Origin: Melanopsichium pennsylvanicum
Lineage: Eukaryota; Basidiomycota; Ustilaginomycetes; Ustilaginales
Assembly (NCBI GenBank): GCA_900208305.1
Contig: OAPG01000018.1
Span: 310,001-374,000, forward strand
Reading direction: 5' to 3'
Length of the DNA: 64,000 nucleotides
Below, one piece after another: positions 1 through 9,278 of this stretch (positions within the stretch are counted from its first letter, which is position 1; every line of letters starts with the position of its first letter). Both the position numbers and the translations under genes were made by a program. The notes under the pieces were generated by a model that was given only the letters and a program-made list of their open reading frames with translations, had not been told where the DNA came from and did no database searches.

Positions 1-949
1 AGCACGCGTAAACCCTCATTCGGAGGGGACCTTGGGCGCCGCCAAGTGGTGGGACTGTCGAGGAAAACAAAAGGAGGAACAAGAGTCAGCCGACCACCCA
101 GGACATCGCGACAGACGCCCGACGGAAATACTTACCGCGCATATCCGCGTCGCAGGGTTGCCCGTGCTGCCCCTGACACCGACGGCAGCGGACATCGCCT
201 CCCGCCCGCTCACAGGCAACGCCGGCGCATACGCAGCCGTAGCAATTGCCCCACGTCTCGGCCCATAGCGGGGCAAGGTCTGTCGTATCGGCCACGGAAA
301 CACAAACGTCAGTAGCGATCCCAATCAACACAGCAATGGAACAATACTTACCATCACCAACAAGTTCCGGAGTGATCTCGATGGGAACCGAAGGACGCGA
401 CCACGGCATCGAATTCCGGGGCGCCAGGACGAGGGAAGTGTTGGTCGATGCAGAGGAAGGAATGGCCGACGGATCGGCAGACTGTTGACGCACGGCGCGC
501 TCGCGACGGCCCGAGTTGGCCCCCCGGGAAAGGTGAGCACGCGGAGAACGGCGCACCCCCCGGATGGGACCAGCGGAGGTCTCTGACGGCCGATCTGTCG
601 TAATCGAAACAAGGGGGAGGGAACAAATGTCAGTAACCTATTCCACGGCACCAACCGGTGGTTGTCAGACCCTCTGGGCCCCCCATCCGCAACCGAATCA
701 CAACGGAACCACGATCGACTCACCTCCGGAAGCGGGTAACGTTGTTGTTGTTGTTGGTGCTGTTGTTGTTGTTGCTGCTGCCGCTGTTGCCGACGCTGCC
801 GCCGTCGTGGACGTAGGCGATGGAGGGGGAACGGTACTGACACCGGCCGACGGGTTGTCGGCCGGGGAATCCATGGAAGCGTCTGCTGGTGGCGACGACA
901 TTGCGAAAAAAAGACAATCCAAGGAAGCGTCTGCTGGTGGCGACGACAT
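1..949 (-). CDS. Partial spliced gene for a Cys-rich (zinc-cluster-like) protein, 3' end outside window
   Basis: Four exons join in one frame: 949-724, 594-352, 279-136 and 54-1 (runs off the edge). Introns are 129, 72 and 81 nt, start GTGAGT or GTAAGT, and all three end in CGACAG; each splits a codon after its first base, so the phases agree. The protein begins MSSPPADAS, then a Thr/Ala/Pro-rich stretch, then a Ser/Arg/Pro-rich basic part, then six spaced cysteines around 180-225 (CxxC, GVAC, CRRC, QPC). That spacing resembles Cys clusters in repetitive, transposon-associated basidiomycete proteins, but no family is assigned with certainty. The start codon lies in a 48-bp tandem duplication, so ATG 901 is an alternative start. 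A TATAA element lies just upstream. DNA binding or a gag-like role is inference; the splicing pattern is seen directly. Confidence 0.6.
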
Positions 950-964
950 TGCAAAAAAAAGAAT
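875..964. repeat. 48-bp tandem duplication across the start codon
   Basis: Two copies of a 48-bp unit, from 875 and from 923, are nearly identical. The unit is a multiple of three, so both copies read in frame on the minus strand and encode MSSPPADAS twice. The A-rich run in each copy is seven or eight bases. Confidence 0.8.
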
Positions 965-1010
965 GGGGAAGAATGGGGGAAATCGAGAAGGAAGACCCGT
1001 CAAACCCCAT

Positions 1011-1020
1011 CCTTATATCC
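1011..1020 (-). promoter_or_regulatory. TATA-like element of the left-edge Cys-rich gene
   Basis: On the minus strand the sequence reads GGATATAAGG, about 60 bp upstream of the first in-frame ATG (949). Its position and match suggest a core promoter. No transcript evidence is available. Confidence 0.4.
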
Positions 1021-1251
1021 TTCCTCGATAGCTACGCACGAGCAATGGCGCACAGTCAATTCCGCCGGTCCAAGGCATTGTGGGTGGTATTGCCTCATTG
1101 CTGCGCATCCGCGATTAAATTGCCAAGACGAGCGTCGCAACTTGTACAGAGAGGCGCCCCTGGCGCGGATTAAGGTTGAGGGAGTACGACCCCCCTCGCC
1201 CTCCTGTCCTATCAGCCGCCTGGGGACCAGTCGGCCTGAACCGGGGGGTAA

Positions 1252-1445
1252 TGTTAGTGCCTACCAACCGGAGTCCAAAGAGGGGGTGCTCGGCCCCCCT
1301 CCCGATTGAGCGATCGTCGTGATCGGGCCCCGACCGACCCTCTCCGGACCCCTCGCAGCGGAGCGGTCGGCCTGACACGATCCTCCTACCGCCCAACCGC
1401 GGCTGGCTCCTCCGTACGTAGGATACGACCGTCGGCAACCTAACA
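1252..1445. repeat. Possible solo LTR (TGTTAG...CTAACA)
   Basis: A 194-bp segment begins TGTTAG and ends CTAACA, the TG...CA inverted ends usual for LTRs. It is GC-rich and carries no open gene. A clear target-site duplication is not visible (flanks ggtaa and ttgta), so the call rests only on the termini and could be chance. Confidence 0.25.
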
Positions 1446-1660
1446 TTGTAACGCCGCGGTGGGAAGTGACCGATAGTTCCTGTACCTTACCACCCCGCCC
1501 CCGCCTGACATGAGGTTGCCTCCGGACCTCGTCGCATGTATTACTTAGTTAGCTCTATAGCAACGCAGTAGTGTGCTCTGACCCCCAACCGCCTGTGTCG
1601 CCCCGCCTACGACCTCTCTGTACCCGTAGCCTCCATCCCGGCTGTAGCCGCCCGCGGTAT

Positions 1661-1861
1661 CTAGACCCTACAGCCTTAACATTTGGCCTCCGTAAGGGGT
1701 CCATCCGTGATCCTCTGACCCAGGTGCTCTTCAGGGAGATCTTTGCCCTGTGCCTACAGCAGCACATCGACCTCGTCCCTGTCCGCGTCAGCTCAGATGA
1801 CAATGTGCTTGCTGACGCCCTCTCCCGTCGCCGTTTTGCCTCGATCCAGCAGCAATTCCCG
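1661..1861 (+). pseudogene. RNase H remnant of the YR retrotransposon
   Basis: The frame reads GLRKGSIRDP, then VLFREIFALCLQQHI, then NVLADALSR. This matches the C-terminal RNase H region of DIRS-like polyproteins, where the NxLADxLSR motif is characteristic. The upstream RNase H and reverse transcriptase parts are absent. The frame stays open by chance to 3043, but only this section looks conserved. Confidence 0.65.
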
Positions 1862-2907
1862 AGGGCCTCCTCCCTCTTGCGGTTCAACCGCCCGGTAGCT
1901 TCGTCGAGGCTTCCGGCCTCTCCTCCTCGGCCGCTCTCCTCCTCTGGAACGGCCTTGTCGCCAGCACACGTGCACGATCCGTCGCCGTGTGCGTTGACTT
2001 CGCCTCCTTTGTCGCCACGTTTCTCCGCCTTGCCCAACCTTTCCCAGCCTCGCCGACTACGCTCATCGAGTGGGTTGCGCACCACTACAGGGCTGGGAAG
2101 ACATACAACACGCTCAAGAGAGACCTCGTCGTGCTCAAGTCCTGGCACATCGACCTTGGTCTCTCCAGCGCCGCCTTTGATTCAGAACGGCTTGAGCGTG
2201 TCGTACGAGGCTTCAAGCGCATCGTTGGTACTCCCCTCCCCGTCGCCAAGCTGCCCATCACCTTGCCGCTCTTACGCCGGCTTGTGCAAGCTCTCCACTC
2301 CGTCTGCCCATCCCAACATGACAGACGCATGTATAGAGCAGCCTTCTGCCTTGCCTTCGCCTGCTTTCTGCGCTCCGGCGAGCTCACTTGGGAAGCGCAA
2401 GGTCCCAATGTGCTCACCATTGCCGCCGTCTCCTTTGCCGAGGACCTCTCCTTTGCTACCATCACCCTCCCGGCAAGCAAGACGGACCCTTTCCGGCAGG
2501 GCGTCACGCTCACAGCCCCCGCCGTGCCCCTCAGCACGTGCGCAGTCTCGGCCCTCAGGATCATCTGCGCTGGCCGCAGGCCCCATGATCCCCTCTTCAC
2601 GCTGGAAGGCGGCGAACCTTTCACGCGTGCAGCCTTCGTCGCCATACTCAGACGGTGCCTCGAGGCTTGCCAAGTACCGTTGCAGTCCTACTCGGGCCAT
2701 TCCTTTCGCCGCGGAGCTGCGACCTGGGCGGCCTCAAATGGAGTTGACGCCGATACCATCCGTGGTCTCGGTAGATGGCGGAGCGACTGTTTCCGTCGCT
2801 ATGTTGACAAGTCCGCTGCCGATCGCGCCGCCACTACCAAGGCAGCCCTCTACTCCAACTCCTTGGCCCCCCTGCGCCTCGACACCGTTGCCTGGCGCGA
2901 CATCTGA
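1816..2907 (+). CDS. Tyrosine recombinase of the YR retrotransposon
   Basis: The frame is open from 1816 (after a stop at 1813) to TGA at 2907, about 363 codons, and overlaps the RNase H frame. It has no in-frame ATG at its left end, so it may be expressed by frameshift or internal initiation, or be incomplete; GTG 1987 is only a nominal start. The N-terminal part carries ALLLWNGL and STRA, typical of the SAM-like DNA-binding domain. Visible catalytic residues are Arg in FLRSGE (nt 2371), Lys in ASKTD (2479), HSFR (His 2698, Arg 2707), Trp in LGRW (2776) and the nucleophile Tyr in RRYVD (2800). All core positions are present, so the enzyme could be active. Its family role is integration of a circular cDNA. 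Confidence 0.75.
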   Translation, partial: RPLPSPFCLDPAAIPEGLLPLAVQPPGSFVEASGLSSSAALLLWNGLVASTRARSVAVCVDFASFVATFLRLAQPFPASPTTLIEWVAHHYRAGKTYNTLKRDLVVLKSWHIDLGLSSAAFDSERLERVVRGFKRIVGTPLPVAKLPITLPLLRRLVQALHSVCPSQHDRRMYRAAFCLAFACFLRSGELTWEAQGPNVLTIAAVSFAEDLSFATITLPASKTDPFRQGVTLTAPAVPLSTCAVSALRIICAGRRPHDPLFTLEGGEPFTRAAFVAILRRCLEACQVPLQSYSGHSFRRGAATWAASNGVDADTIRGLGRWRSDCFRRYVDKSAADRAATTKAALYSNSLAPLRLDTVAWRDI

Positions 2908-3003
2908 TATTGATTGCCTTTCTCCTTGGAGCTTGCCTGCCGTTGCTCTCCAGCCGCAGCTCGTGACCGTTTCACCAGGCGGTACGCCACTCGCACACCA
3001 TGT

Positions 3004-3157
3004 GGCCACGGCTGGGAGCTCGCAAGCGACTCTCCCGAGTTAGGCAATTAATTGGTTTCTTTATGTTATGTTTCTGGTTTGTGTCTCTGTCTCTGGTTTC
3101 TTCTGCCCTGCCTTGCACTGTGGCCGTGATCGAGCTTGGGGCCTGCTGGATGTTGAT
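3004..3157 (+). repeat. Direct repeat copy 1 (putative B1)
   Basis: This 154-bp sequence beginning GGCCACGGCTGGGAG recurs 474 bp downstream with no difference that I could see. It starts 97 bp after the recombinase stop codon, as expected for the B1 repeat of a Ngaro-type element. Confidence 0.8.
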
Positions 3158-3477
3158 GTTAGAGTGTCAGGTACGGACACTTTCGTCAATGGCCAGATAA
3201 AGGTCACGTGCTCGGCCGGCACCGCAGTCGTGAGCTCAAGCTCAATCGCGGCTCCAGCTTAGTACAGCTGAGCCGTGGTCTCACACACTCCCTCTTCTCC
3301 TCTCCATCATCTTCAACACACAGACCTCGCCGAGGCTGCGTTTTTCCTTGCATTTTCCCACCCTTCCACATACCCTCAATTTCACGCCTTGCATGTCTGT
3401 TATGTTTTTTTTTTTTTTAGGTCTCACGCGCACTTCGCCTCGCTCTCATGCGACGCTCGACCATCCGTGCCCCTTAC

Positions 3478-3631
3478 GGCCACGGCTGGGAGCTCGCAAG
3501 CGACTCTCCCGAGTTAGGCAATTAATTGGTTTCTTTATGTTATGTTTCTGGTTTGTGTCTCTGTCTCTGGTTTCTTCTGCCCTGCCTTGCACTGTGGCCG
3601 TGATCGAGCTTGGGGCCTGCTGGATGTTGAT
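3478..3631 (+). repeat. Direct repeat copy 2 (putative B2, right end of element)
   Basis: Second copy of the 154-bp repeat. Identity ends after TGTTGAT at 3631, taken here as the element's right boundary. The spacer 3158-3477 would be A2; no matching A1 is in the window. Confidence 0.75.
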
Positions 3632-3810
3632 TGAATTGCCTCCACACCAACACTTTTGGCGTGCATGCACTGTACAACACTCACACTCACAGACTGTTCC
3701 AATTTTGGCTCGGATGCGCCCGTCAACTCGAGCTCAAAATTTCTCATCTGCGTGGTCTGATCTCATCTTGACCTTCTCCTCGACACAGCACCACATACTA
3801 TCAACTCAGC

Positions 3811-4339
3811 ATGTCGTCGTCGTCATCGTCAAATTCACTTTACGCAGTGGCGGACTTCTGCCGTGAGTAACATTGTCCTCCCCTAACAAAGCTGCTTTTA
3901 TAAACAACCGGAGCTCACATCTGATCACGTTTGGTGCTATCTCTTGGTTTGCACAGTCATCCCCATGGGCACGCCCACCACATCAGTTGGCGAGTATATC
4001 ACAGAATGCCAGCGAGTGCTGGAAAGTATGAAGGATCAAAGCATTCGCTACGAAGTTCAGTGAGTGATGCAGTGGCCATCTCTGTGGAGACGTGGTACAG
4101 AGGCTGATTCTGGTTTTGCGTTCAACAGCGGCTATGGTACCAACCTTGAAGGCTCATTTCCTGTGGTCTGCAAAGCTATCGAACTCTGCCATGAGGCTGT
4201 CCATCGTCTTGGGGCACAACGCATCGCTACCGACATTCGTATCGGAACCCGAACAGACAAACCACCCCCAACTCTGGACGGTCAGACCGAGAATGAGCGA
4301 AAAAAGCAGAGCGTCGTCCAGCGCCTCGCACAGGATTGA
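3811..4339 (+). CDS. ECM15: ECM15-like UPF0045/MTH1187-family protein
   Basis: Three exons, 3811-3862, 3957-4059 and 4129-4339, encode 121 residues. Introns use GTGAGT donors and CAG acceptors. The joined protein has ADFCLIPMGTPTTSVGEYI near the N-terminus, YEVHGYGTNLEG across the second junction, and IGTRTDK near the C-terminus. These are hallmarks of the small ferredoxin-fold UPF0045 family (yeast Ecm15, archaeal MTH1187), which forms tetramers and is reported to bind thiamine-like ligands; its cellular role is not settled. A poly-Ser run follows the start Met. The promoter is only about 180 bp from the right end of a YR retrotransposon. Confidence 0.85.
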
Positions 4340-4714
4340 AACTTGTCAGTCAATCTGCAATGATAACAGTCGCATTCTGTCAGTCCAGACAGATTCGAGC
4401 TGATGACATTGGGATCGTTGCATGAAGCGGACCGTGTGTGAAGTCATGGTCGTATGGGGGTTGGCCAATCGTAGGGGAATCAAAATGTGTGAAACTGTTA
4501 GACCGATGTTAGAATGCGTAATGGAGGCGCGAACAAAAGAAAAGAGCGCGCTGGCTTAGTTTGTCACCTCCACTCTCACACTCGAAAGAGCTCTTAATTC
4601 ACGCGTCGCGTAAAAAATAAAAACAGGGTCCGAAGTGCCACTTTGACACTTTCCACTTCTCCGCTTTTGTTGTTCATCCCTTTCCATCTTCCTAGTGTCG
4701 CACCTTCATCAGCA

Positions 4715-4754
<40 letters not shown>

Positions 4755-4805
4755 TATTGTCATCATCATCTTCCCAACTTGCTGGAAGATTGTTCCATCA
4801 TCACA
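4340..4805 (+). promoter_or_regulatory. ECM15-MSH2 intergenic region and MSH2 leader
   Basis: No gene is seen here. The MSH2 leader contains a TCATCG-type hexanucleotide repeat (about 4705-4770) that keeps a frame open upstream of the true start, giving a spurious His/Arg-rich extension. Confidence 0.5.
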
Positions 4806-7664
4806 ATGTCGGGTCTAATGTATGATGGTCCACCAGTGTCCGAAAAGCCCGATCTTGGCTTGGACAATGCTGCCGAAACTTCCTTTTGTCAGTTCTTCAA
4901 GTCAATGCCTAAGCCTTCTCCTGGCACTGTGCGCCTCTTCGACCGCTCCGACTTCTACTCGGCACACGGACAAGATGCAATCCTCATCGCGAACCTCGTA
5001 TTCAAGACCCACTCCGCTCTCAAATATCTTGGCAGCGGTGGGAAGGACAAGGGCGGCCTACCTTCGATCACGCTCAGCACAGCAGCAGCCAAGTCCTTCT
5101 TGCGAGAAGCACTCACTTCCCGCCAGATGCGCGTTGAGATCTACGGCAATGCGGGTGGGAAGCGCAATAACAGTTGGTCCATCACCAAGCAAGCTTCTCC
5201 AGGCAACCTGCAACAGATGGAGGACATGATCTTTGTCAATGCCGACATTGTCAGCTCGCCCATCGTCATGGCGCTCAAGATGACTACCAAGGACGGCGTA
5301 AAGACTGTCGGTGCTGCTTTCGCAGATGCCACAAACCGTGAGCTCTGCGTGGCAGAATATGCAGAGAACGATCTTTTCAGCAACACAGAGTCGCTCATCA
5401 TCCAGCTCGGTGTCAAGGAGTGCATTCTCCCAAAGGACGACAAGGGCGCAGACGTCGATCTCAAAAAGTTGCGCGACGTGATCGAACGCTGTGGAGTGGT
5501 CATGTTTGACAACAGGCGCGCAGACTTCTCCGGAAAGAATATCGAACAGGACCTGCGACGTTTGCTTAAGGAGGAGTTCTGCGGCGTCACGATACCTGAG
5601 CTCGATCTCAAAGTGGCAATGGGCGCTACTTCCGCGCTCACATCCTACCTTGCTTTGCTCACCGACGAGTCCAATTTTGGTCAATACTCAATTCGCACCC
5701 ATGACCTATCACAATACCTTCGTCTTGACAATTCGGCGCTGCGAGCCCTCAACCTCTTCCCAGAGCCAGGTCAGACGGGCTCGAGCAAGAACACCAGCGT
5801 GTTTGGTCTTCTCAACCGCTGCCGTACCGGCCAAGGCCAACGACTGCTCGCACAGTGGCTCAAGCAGCCCTTGATCAATGTACATGCCATCAAAGAGAGA
5901 CAAGATCTGGTCGAGTTGTTCCTTCAGGACAACACCTCGCGCCAGCTCATCCAAACCGAATATCTCAAGCTTATGCCCGACATGCATCGCATTAGCAAGC
6001 GCTTTCAGAAAGGAGTGGCAACTCTGGAGGACGTCGTACGTGTGTTTCAGGCGGTCTTGCGGCTGCCAAAGCTCATTGAGACGCTGGTCGCAATGGCTGC
6101 TCCCTCAGACGCGCACGCTCAGTTGCTCGAGACTATGTACATCGACCCGCTCAGATCTCATGATACGGCGCTCGCCAAATTCGTCGAGCTCGTAGAGGCC
6201 ACGCTGGACCTCTCCGAACTCTCGCATCACAACTTTGTCATCAAGCCCGATTTCGATGACAATCTGCGCCAGATCAAAGATGCGCTCGACGAAACACGCG
6301 ATAAGCTCGACGAACAGCATCGACAGGCTGGGAAGGAGTTGCGTATGGACACTGAAAAGAAGCTTCACCTCGAGAACCACCACGTTTACGGCTACTGTCT
6401 GCGCGTGACTCGCACAGATGCTGGATTGGTGCGCAACAAAAAAGGCTATTCCGACATCGCTACCGTCAAAGGTGGACTGTACTTTACCAACGAAGCCCTG
6501 CGGGATCTGTCCAACGACTTTAAGGATCTTTCCGAGCGCTATTCGCGATCTCAGAGCGGGTTGGTCAAAGAGGTCATCCACATCGCGTCGTCTTACTGTC
6601 CTCCGCTGGAGAAGCTCAACGCGGTGCTCGCCCATCTCGATGTGATCGTAAGCTTCGCTCACGTCTCTGACTCTGCACCCATCCCCTATGTTAAGCCCGA
6701 AATAAAAGAGAAAGGCACGAATTCGGATCTCGACATTCACGAAGCCCGCCATCCCTGCCTTGAAGTTATGGACGACATCAACTTTATCCCTAACGACACA
6801 TCCATGATTCAGTCGCAGTCTGAGTTTTTGGTCATCACCGGCCCAAACATGGGCGGAAAGAGTACATACATCCGTCAAGTAGGCATCATAGCGCTGCTCG
6901 CTCAAGTTGGCTGTTTCGTGCCCGCAGCCGCCGGTGCCAAACTTCCCGTGTTCGACTGCATCCTAGCCCGAGTAGGCGCCGGAGATTCGCAACTCAAAGG
7001 CGTATCGACGTTTATGGCCGAAATGCTGGAAACTGCGACGATTCTTAAGACCGCCACCAAGGACTCGTTGATCATCATCGATGAGTTGGGTAGAGGTACT
7101 AGTACTTACGATGGCTTTGGGTTGGCTTGGGCTATCAGTGAGTGGATCGCTACCAACGTTCGATGCAAGTGTCTGTTTGCCACCCATTTCCACGAATTGA
7201 CCAATTTGGCAACACAGCAGGCACACGTCAAGAATCTGCATGTGGTAGCGCACGTAAAGCAGAAGGAAGGAGGGTCGAGACAGGATCGCGATATCATATT
7301 GCTGTACAAGGTTGAGCCGGGGATCAGTGATCAGAGTTTGGGTATCAATGTGGCCGAGTTGGCCAACTTCCCACCCAGTGTTATCGCTCTCGCAAAGAGA
7401 AAGGCGGAGGAGTTGGAGGATTACGATGAAGATCAGCACAATCATGGGGTGTTGGACAGTTTGCCCGAAGATGTGACCAAGGAGGGAGCAGAGCTTGTGG
7501 ACGAATTCCTAAAGACTTGGGCGGAGAGGAGTCAATCGGGCGCAAAGCGCGTGAGGACAGAGGGACAAGATGAGGAGCTGAAGGAGTTGAAGAAGGTCGT
7601 GGATGAGTTCAGGCCAAAGATCATGGCGAATGCTTGGGCGGTCAAGGTTCTGGAAAGCTTCTAG
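4806..7664 (+). CDS. MSH2: DNA mismatch repair protein MutS homolog 2
   Basis: A single exon encodes 952 residues, close to the usual 930-965 for Msh2. Msh2 pairs with Msh6 or Msh3 to recognise mismatches and insertion/deletion loops in the nucleus. The C-terminal ATPase carries Walker A GPNMGGKST (about residues 679-687), the DELGRGTSTYDG Walker B/signature segment (about 759) and THFHEL (about 793). The connector, lever and clamp regions lie between about 130 and 640, and the helix-turn-helix dimerisation tail is at the end. I chose ATG 4806 (MSGLMYDGPP) because the frame upstream is only low-complexity repeat translation. All catalytic motifs are intact, so the gene appears functional. Confidence 0.97.
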   Translation: MSGLMYDGPPVSEKPDLGLDNAAETSFCQFFKSMPKPSPGTVRLFDRSDFYSAHGQDAILIANLVFKTHSALKYLGSGGKDKGGLPSITLSTAAAKSFLREALTSRQMRVEIYGNAGGKRNNSWSITKQASPGNLQQMEDMIFVNADIVSSPIVMALKMTTKDGVKTVGAAFADATNRELCVAEYAENDLFSNTESLIIQLGVKECILPKDDKGADVDLKKLRDVIERCGVVMFDNRRADFSGKNIEQDLRRLLKEEFCGVTIPELDLKVAMGATSALTSYLALLTDESNFGQYSIRTHDLSQYLRLDNSALRALNLFPEPGQTGSSKNTSVFGLLNRCRTGQGQRLLAQWLKQPLINVHAIKERQDLVELFLQDNTSRQLIQTEYLKLMPDMHRISKRFQKGVATLEDVVRVFQAVLRLPKLIETLVAMAAPSDAHAQLLETMYIDPLRSHDTALAKFVELVEATLDLSELSHHNFVIKPDFDDNLRQIKDALDETRDKLDEQHRQAGKELRMDTEKKLHLENHHVYGYCLRVTRTDAGLVRNKKGYSDIATVKGGLYFTNEALRDLSNDFKDLSERYSRSQSGLVKEVIHIASSYCPPLEKLNAVLAHLDVIVSFAHVSDSAPIPYVKPEIKEKGTNSDLDIHEARHPCLEVMDDINFIPNDTSMIQSQSEFLVITGPNMGGKSTYIRQVGIIALLAQVGCFVPAAAGAKLPVFDCILARVGAGDSQLKGVSTFMAEMLETATILKTATKDSLIIIDELGRGTSTYDGFGLAWAISEWIATNVRCKCLFATHFHELTNLATQQAHVKNLHVVAHVKQKEGGSRQDRDIILLYKVEPGISDQSLGINVAELANFPPSVIALAKRKAEELEDYDEDQHNHGVLDSLPEDVTKEGAELVDEFLKTWAERSQSGAKRVRTEGQDEELKELKKVVDEFRPKIMANAWAVKVLESF

Positions 7665-8381
7665 CATTGACCTCCTTCGTTCTTTGGTGTGAGATGTGAT
7701 ATTTGTCATACGTTTTGCAATGCAAGTCTCGGCTGCCGAAATTGGGCGAGTGTTTCTATGCAGATGTACACAGCGTCGTTCAATGAGATCAGCATGGGTC
7801 GTGGTGATTCTAAGAGAAGTGCAAATGTTAACGGCCATATGCTCCATGCTGGGAACGGCGCTTCAAGTCGGTTTGCGTGATTTTGTACCGGGAATTCTGT
7901 CTGACCGTTTCAAACCCTTTGTTCGAGTTTCGATGACATGCTGGCGTCAACACAAGACATGATGATGAATGCATCGTCATGGCTCTGAGACTCATTTTGT
8001 ATGATGACTGTCGTTTTCCTTGTAGCCGATACGCAGCCACTAATCACGATGGGCTGGTTGGGGTTGCTTGTGTGACAGCTGCGACAACTGAGAAAAGTGA
8101 CCATATTTTAAGGATTGAGAGTGCGATAGCCAAGCAAGCACAATGTTTCAGATCTTGGTTCAAGTGACAATCAACAATAAAGTTTACAGCTCTCTCACAG
8201 GTAGATTTATATTTGATCATGTCGTACGTGTTTGAACTCATGAAAAATTGAATGAGCAATGCACAATCGAGGTCGGGACAGGTGTCTCGAACGGATGCAC
8301 ATGCATTGATGCAACCAGCGAATGACTTTGTACGATTGTTGATTGACAAGTAGTACTTGCGAGTATATTGCAATCGTCCAA
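7665..8381. other. Convergent MSH2-RNase T2 intergenic region
   Basis: The region lies between two convergent genes and should hold both 3' UTRs and terminators. Only short non-conserved open frames are seen. Confidence 0.5.
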
Positions 8382-9278
8382 TCAAGGCTTAGGCAAGTAC
8401 CTCAAGCTCGCAGGGCAAGTGCTCTTTGTTGTGCTCTCTACAGCCTCGTAATGGCCAAAGTTAACACTGCCGCGGGTGTTGAAGAAGTACCAAAACTCTT
8501 GCATCTCGCCCTTGTTGTTGCAGCCCACATAAGGCGTGGCTCCATGATAAGCGGTGAGAGCCTGCTGAACTTGGGTTAGAGTATAGTTCTGGGTGCTGCT
8601 GGGAACTATACTTGCACTTTCGAGAATTGTGTACGTGGGAAGTTGTTGGAATTTGTGGGCAATCTGCCTGAAATAGTTGAGCACAGCGTAATCTGCTTGG
8701 GAGATCCAAGCAAGTTGAGGTTGGCATTCTTGACGCATAGTAGTGTAGCAAGTACCGTGCTTGTTGTACTCGTGCGAAAGGAAGGATGTAGAGTCTCCGT
8801 CCGAGTCCTTAAAGTACTTGGAGTAGAGGGCGAAGAGTGCGGGATCGTACTTTTGCATCACCGCCTCGATCTGCTCACCCGTATACTCTGGAATACCTGA
8901 GACAGAAGAGCAGAATTGCGGATATGTACCGTCACAATAGTCGGGCCAGAGTCCATGTATAGTCGTGCTGTCTTTGGGGCCATTGTTGGAGGGATCAGCG
9001 GCGTTGGTGGTCCAGAACTGGGTGCTGAGAATGAGACCGGACTGCTTGCCTCCATCGACAAGGGCGCCGTTGAAGCAGCAGTTAGCGGAGGAGGAGGCGG
9101 GGATGTCGTATTTTGCGTGACAGGAGAGTTGCGTGGAAGCCTTAGCGCATGCGGCGATGGCTTGTCCTTTGTTCTTGAGCGTCGAACCGAGCTGCGAAAG
9201 ATCGCCTGGGAGAGGATCGGCGACGGCGGAGCCAGTAGCTGCGAGAAGAGCAATTGTTGCGGTGACAGTCAACTTCAT
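8382..9278 (-). CDS. Secreted ribonuclease T2
   Basis: A single exon encodes 298 residues. An N-terminal signal peptide (MKLTVTATIALLAATGSAVA) is followed by the RNase T2 fold. The two conserved active-site segments are HGLWPDYCDG (His108) and FLSHEYNKHGTC (Glu170, His174), the catalytic triad of RNase T2/Rh enzymes, which cut RNA via 2',3'-cyclic phosphates. Many cysteines (CC near 67, FCSS, GTCY, ECQ) fit the disulfide pattern of the family. It is expected outside the cell or in the vacuole. Smut fungi secrete T2 RNases thought to scavenge extracellular RNA; assigning this copy that job is inference. A TATA-like element lies about 80 bp upstream of the ATG. Confidence 0.93.
   Translation of the reverse strand: MKLTVTATIALLAATGSAVADPLPGDLSQLGSTLKNKGQAIAACAKASTQLSCHAKYDIPASSSANCCFNGALVDGGKQSGLILSTQFWTTNAADPSNNGPKDSTTIHGLWPDYCDGTYPQFCSSVSGIPEYTGEQIEAVMQKYDPALFALYSKYFKDSDGDSTSFLSHEYNKHGTCYTTMRQECQPQLAWISQADYAVLNYFRQIAHKFQQLPTYTILESASIVPSSTQNYTLTQVQQALTAYHGATPYVGCNNKGEMQEFWYFFNTRGSVNFGHYEAVESTTKSTCPASLRYLPKP

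Larger units (their letters stand above)
1641..3631 (+). mobile_element. 5'-truncated tyrosine-recombinase retrotransposon (DIRS/Ngaro-like)
   Basis: The segment holds, in order, the end of an RNase H domain, a tyrosine recombinase frame overlapping it, and two 154-bp direct repeats (3004-3157, 3478-3631) flanking a 320-bp spacer. RNase H followed by a tyrosine recombinase is diagnostic of YR retrotransposons. Ngaro-type elements end in B1-A2-B2 split direct repeats, and this 3' layout fits. Reverse transcriptase and the left A1 repeat are not found, so the left part was lost or replaced near 1.64 kb. The right end lies about 180 bp upstream of the ECM15-like start codon. Confidence 0.7.

Noticed and set aside
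1571..3043. A 490-codon plus-strand frame covering the RNase H and recombinase region
   Set aside because: Only the first part (1661-1861) resembles RNase H; the rest is Pro/Ser-rich out-of-frame translation of the recombinase.
4695..4805. N-terminal His/Arg-rich extension of MSH2
   Set aside because: It is translation of a TCATCG microsatellite; the conserved protein begins at ATG 4806.
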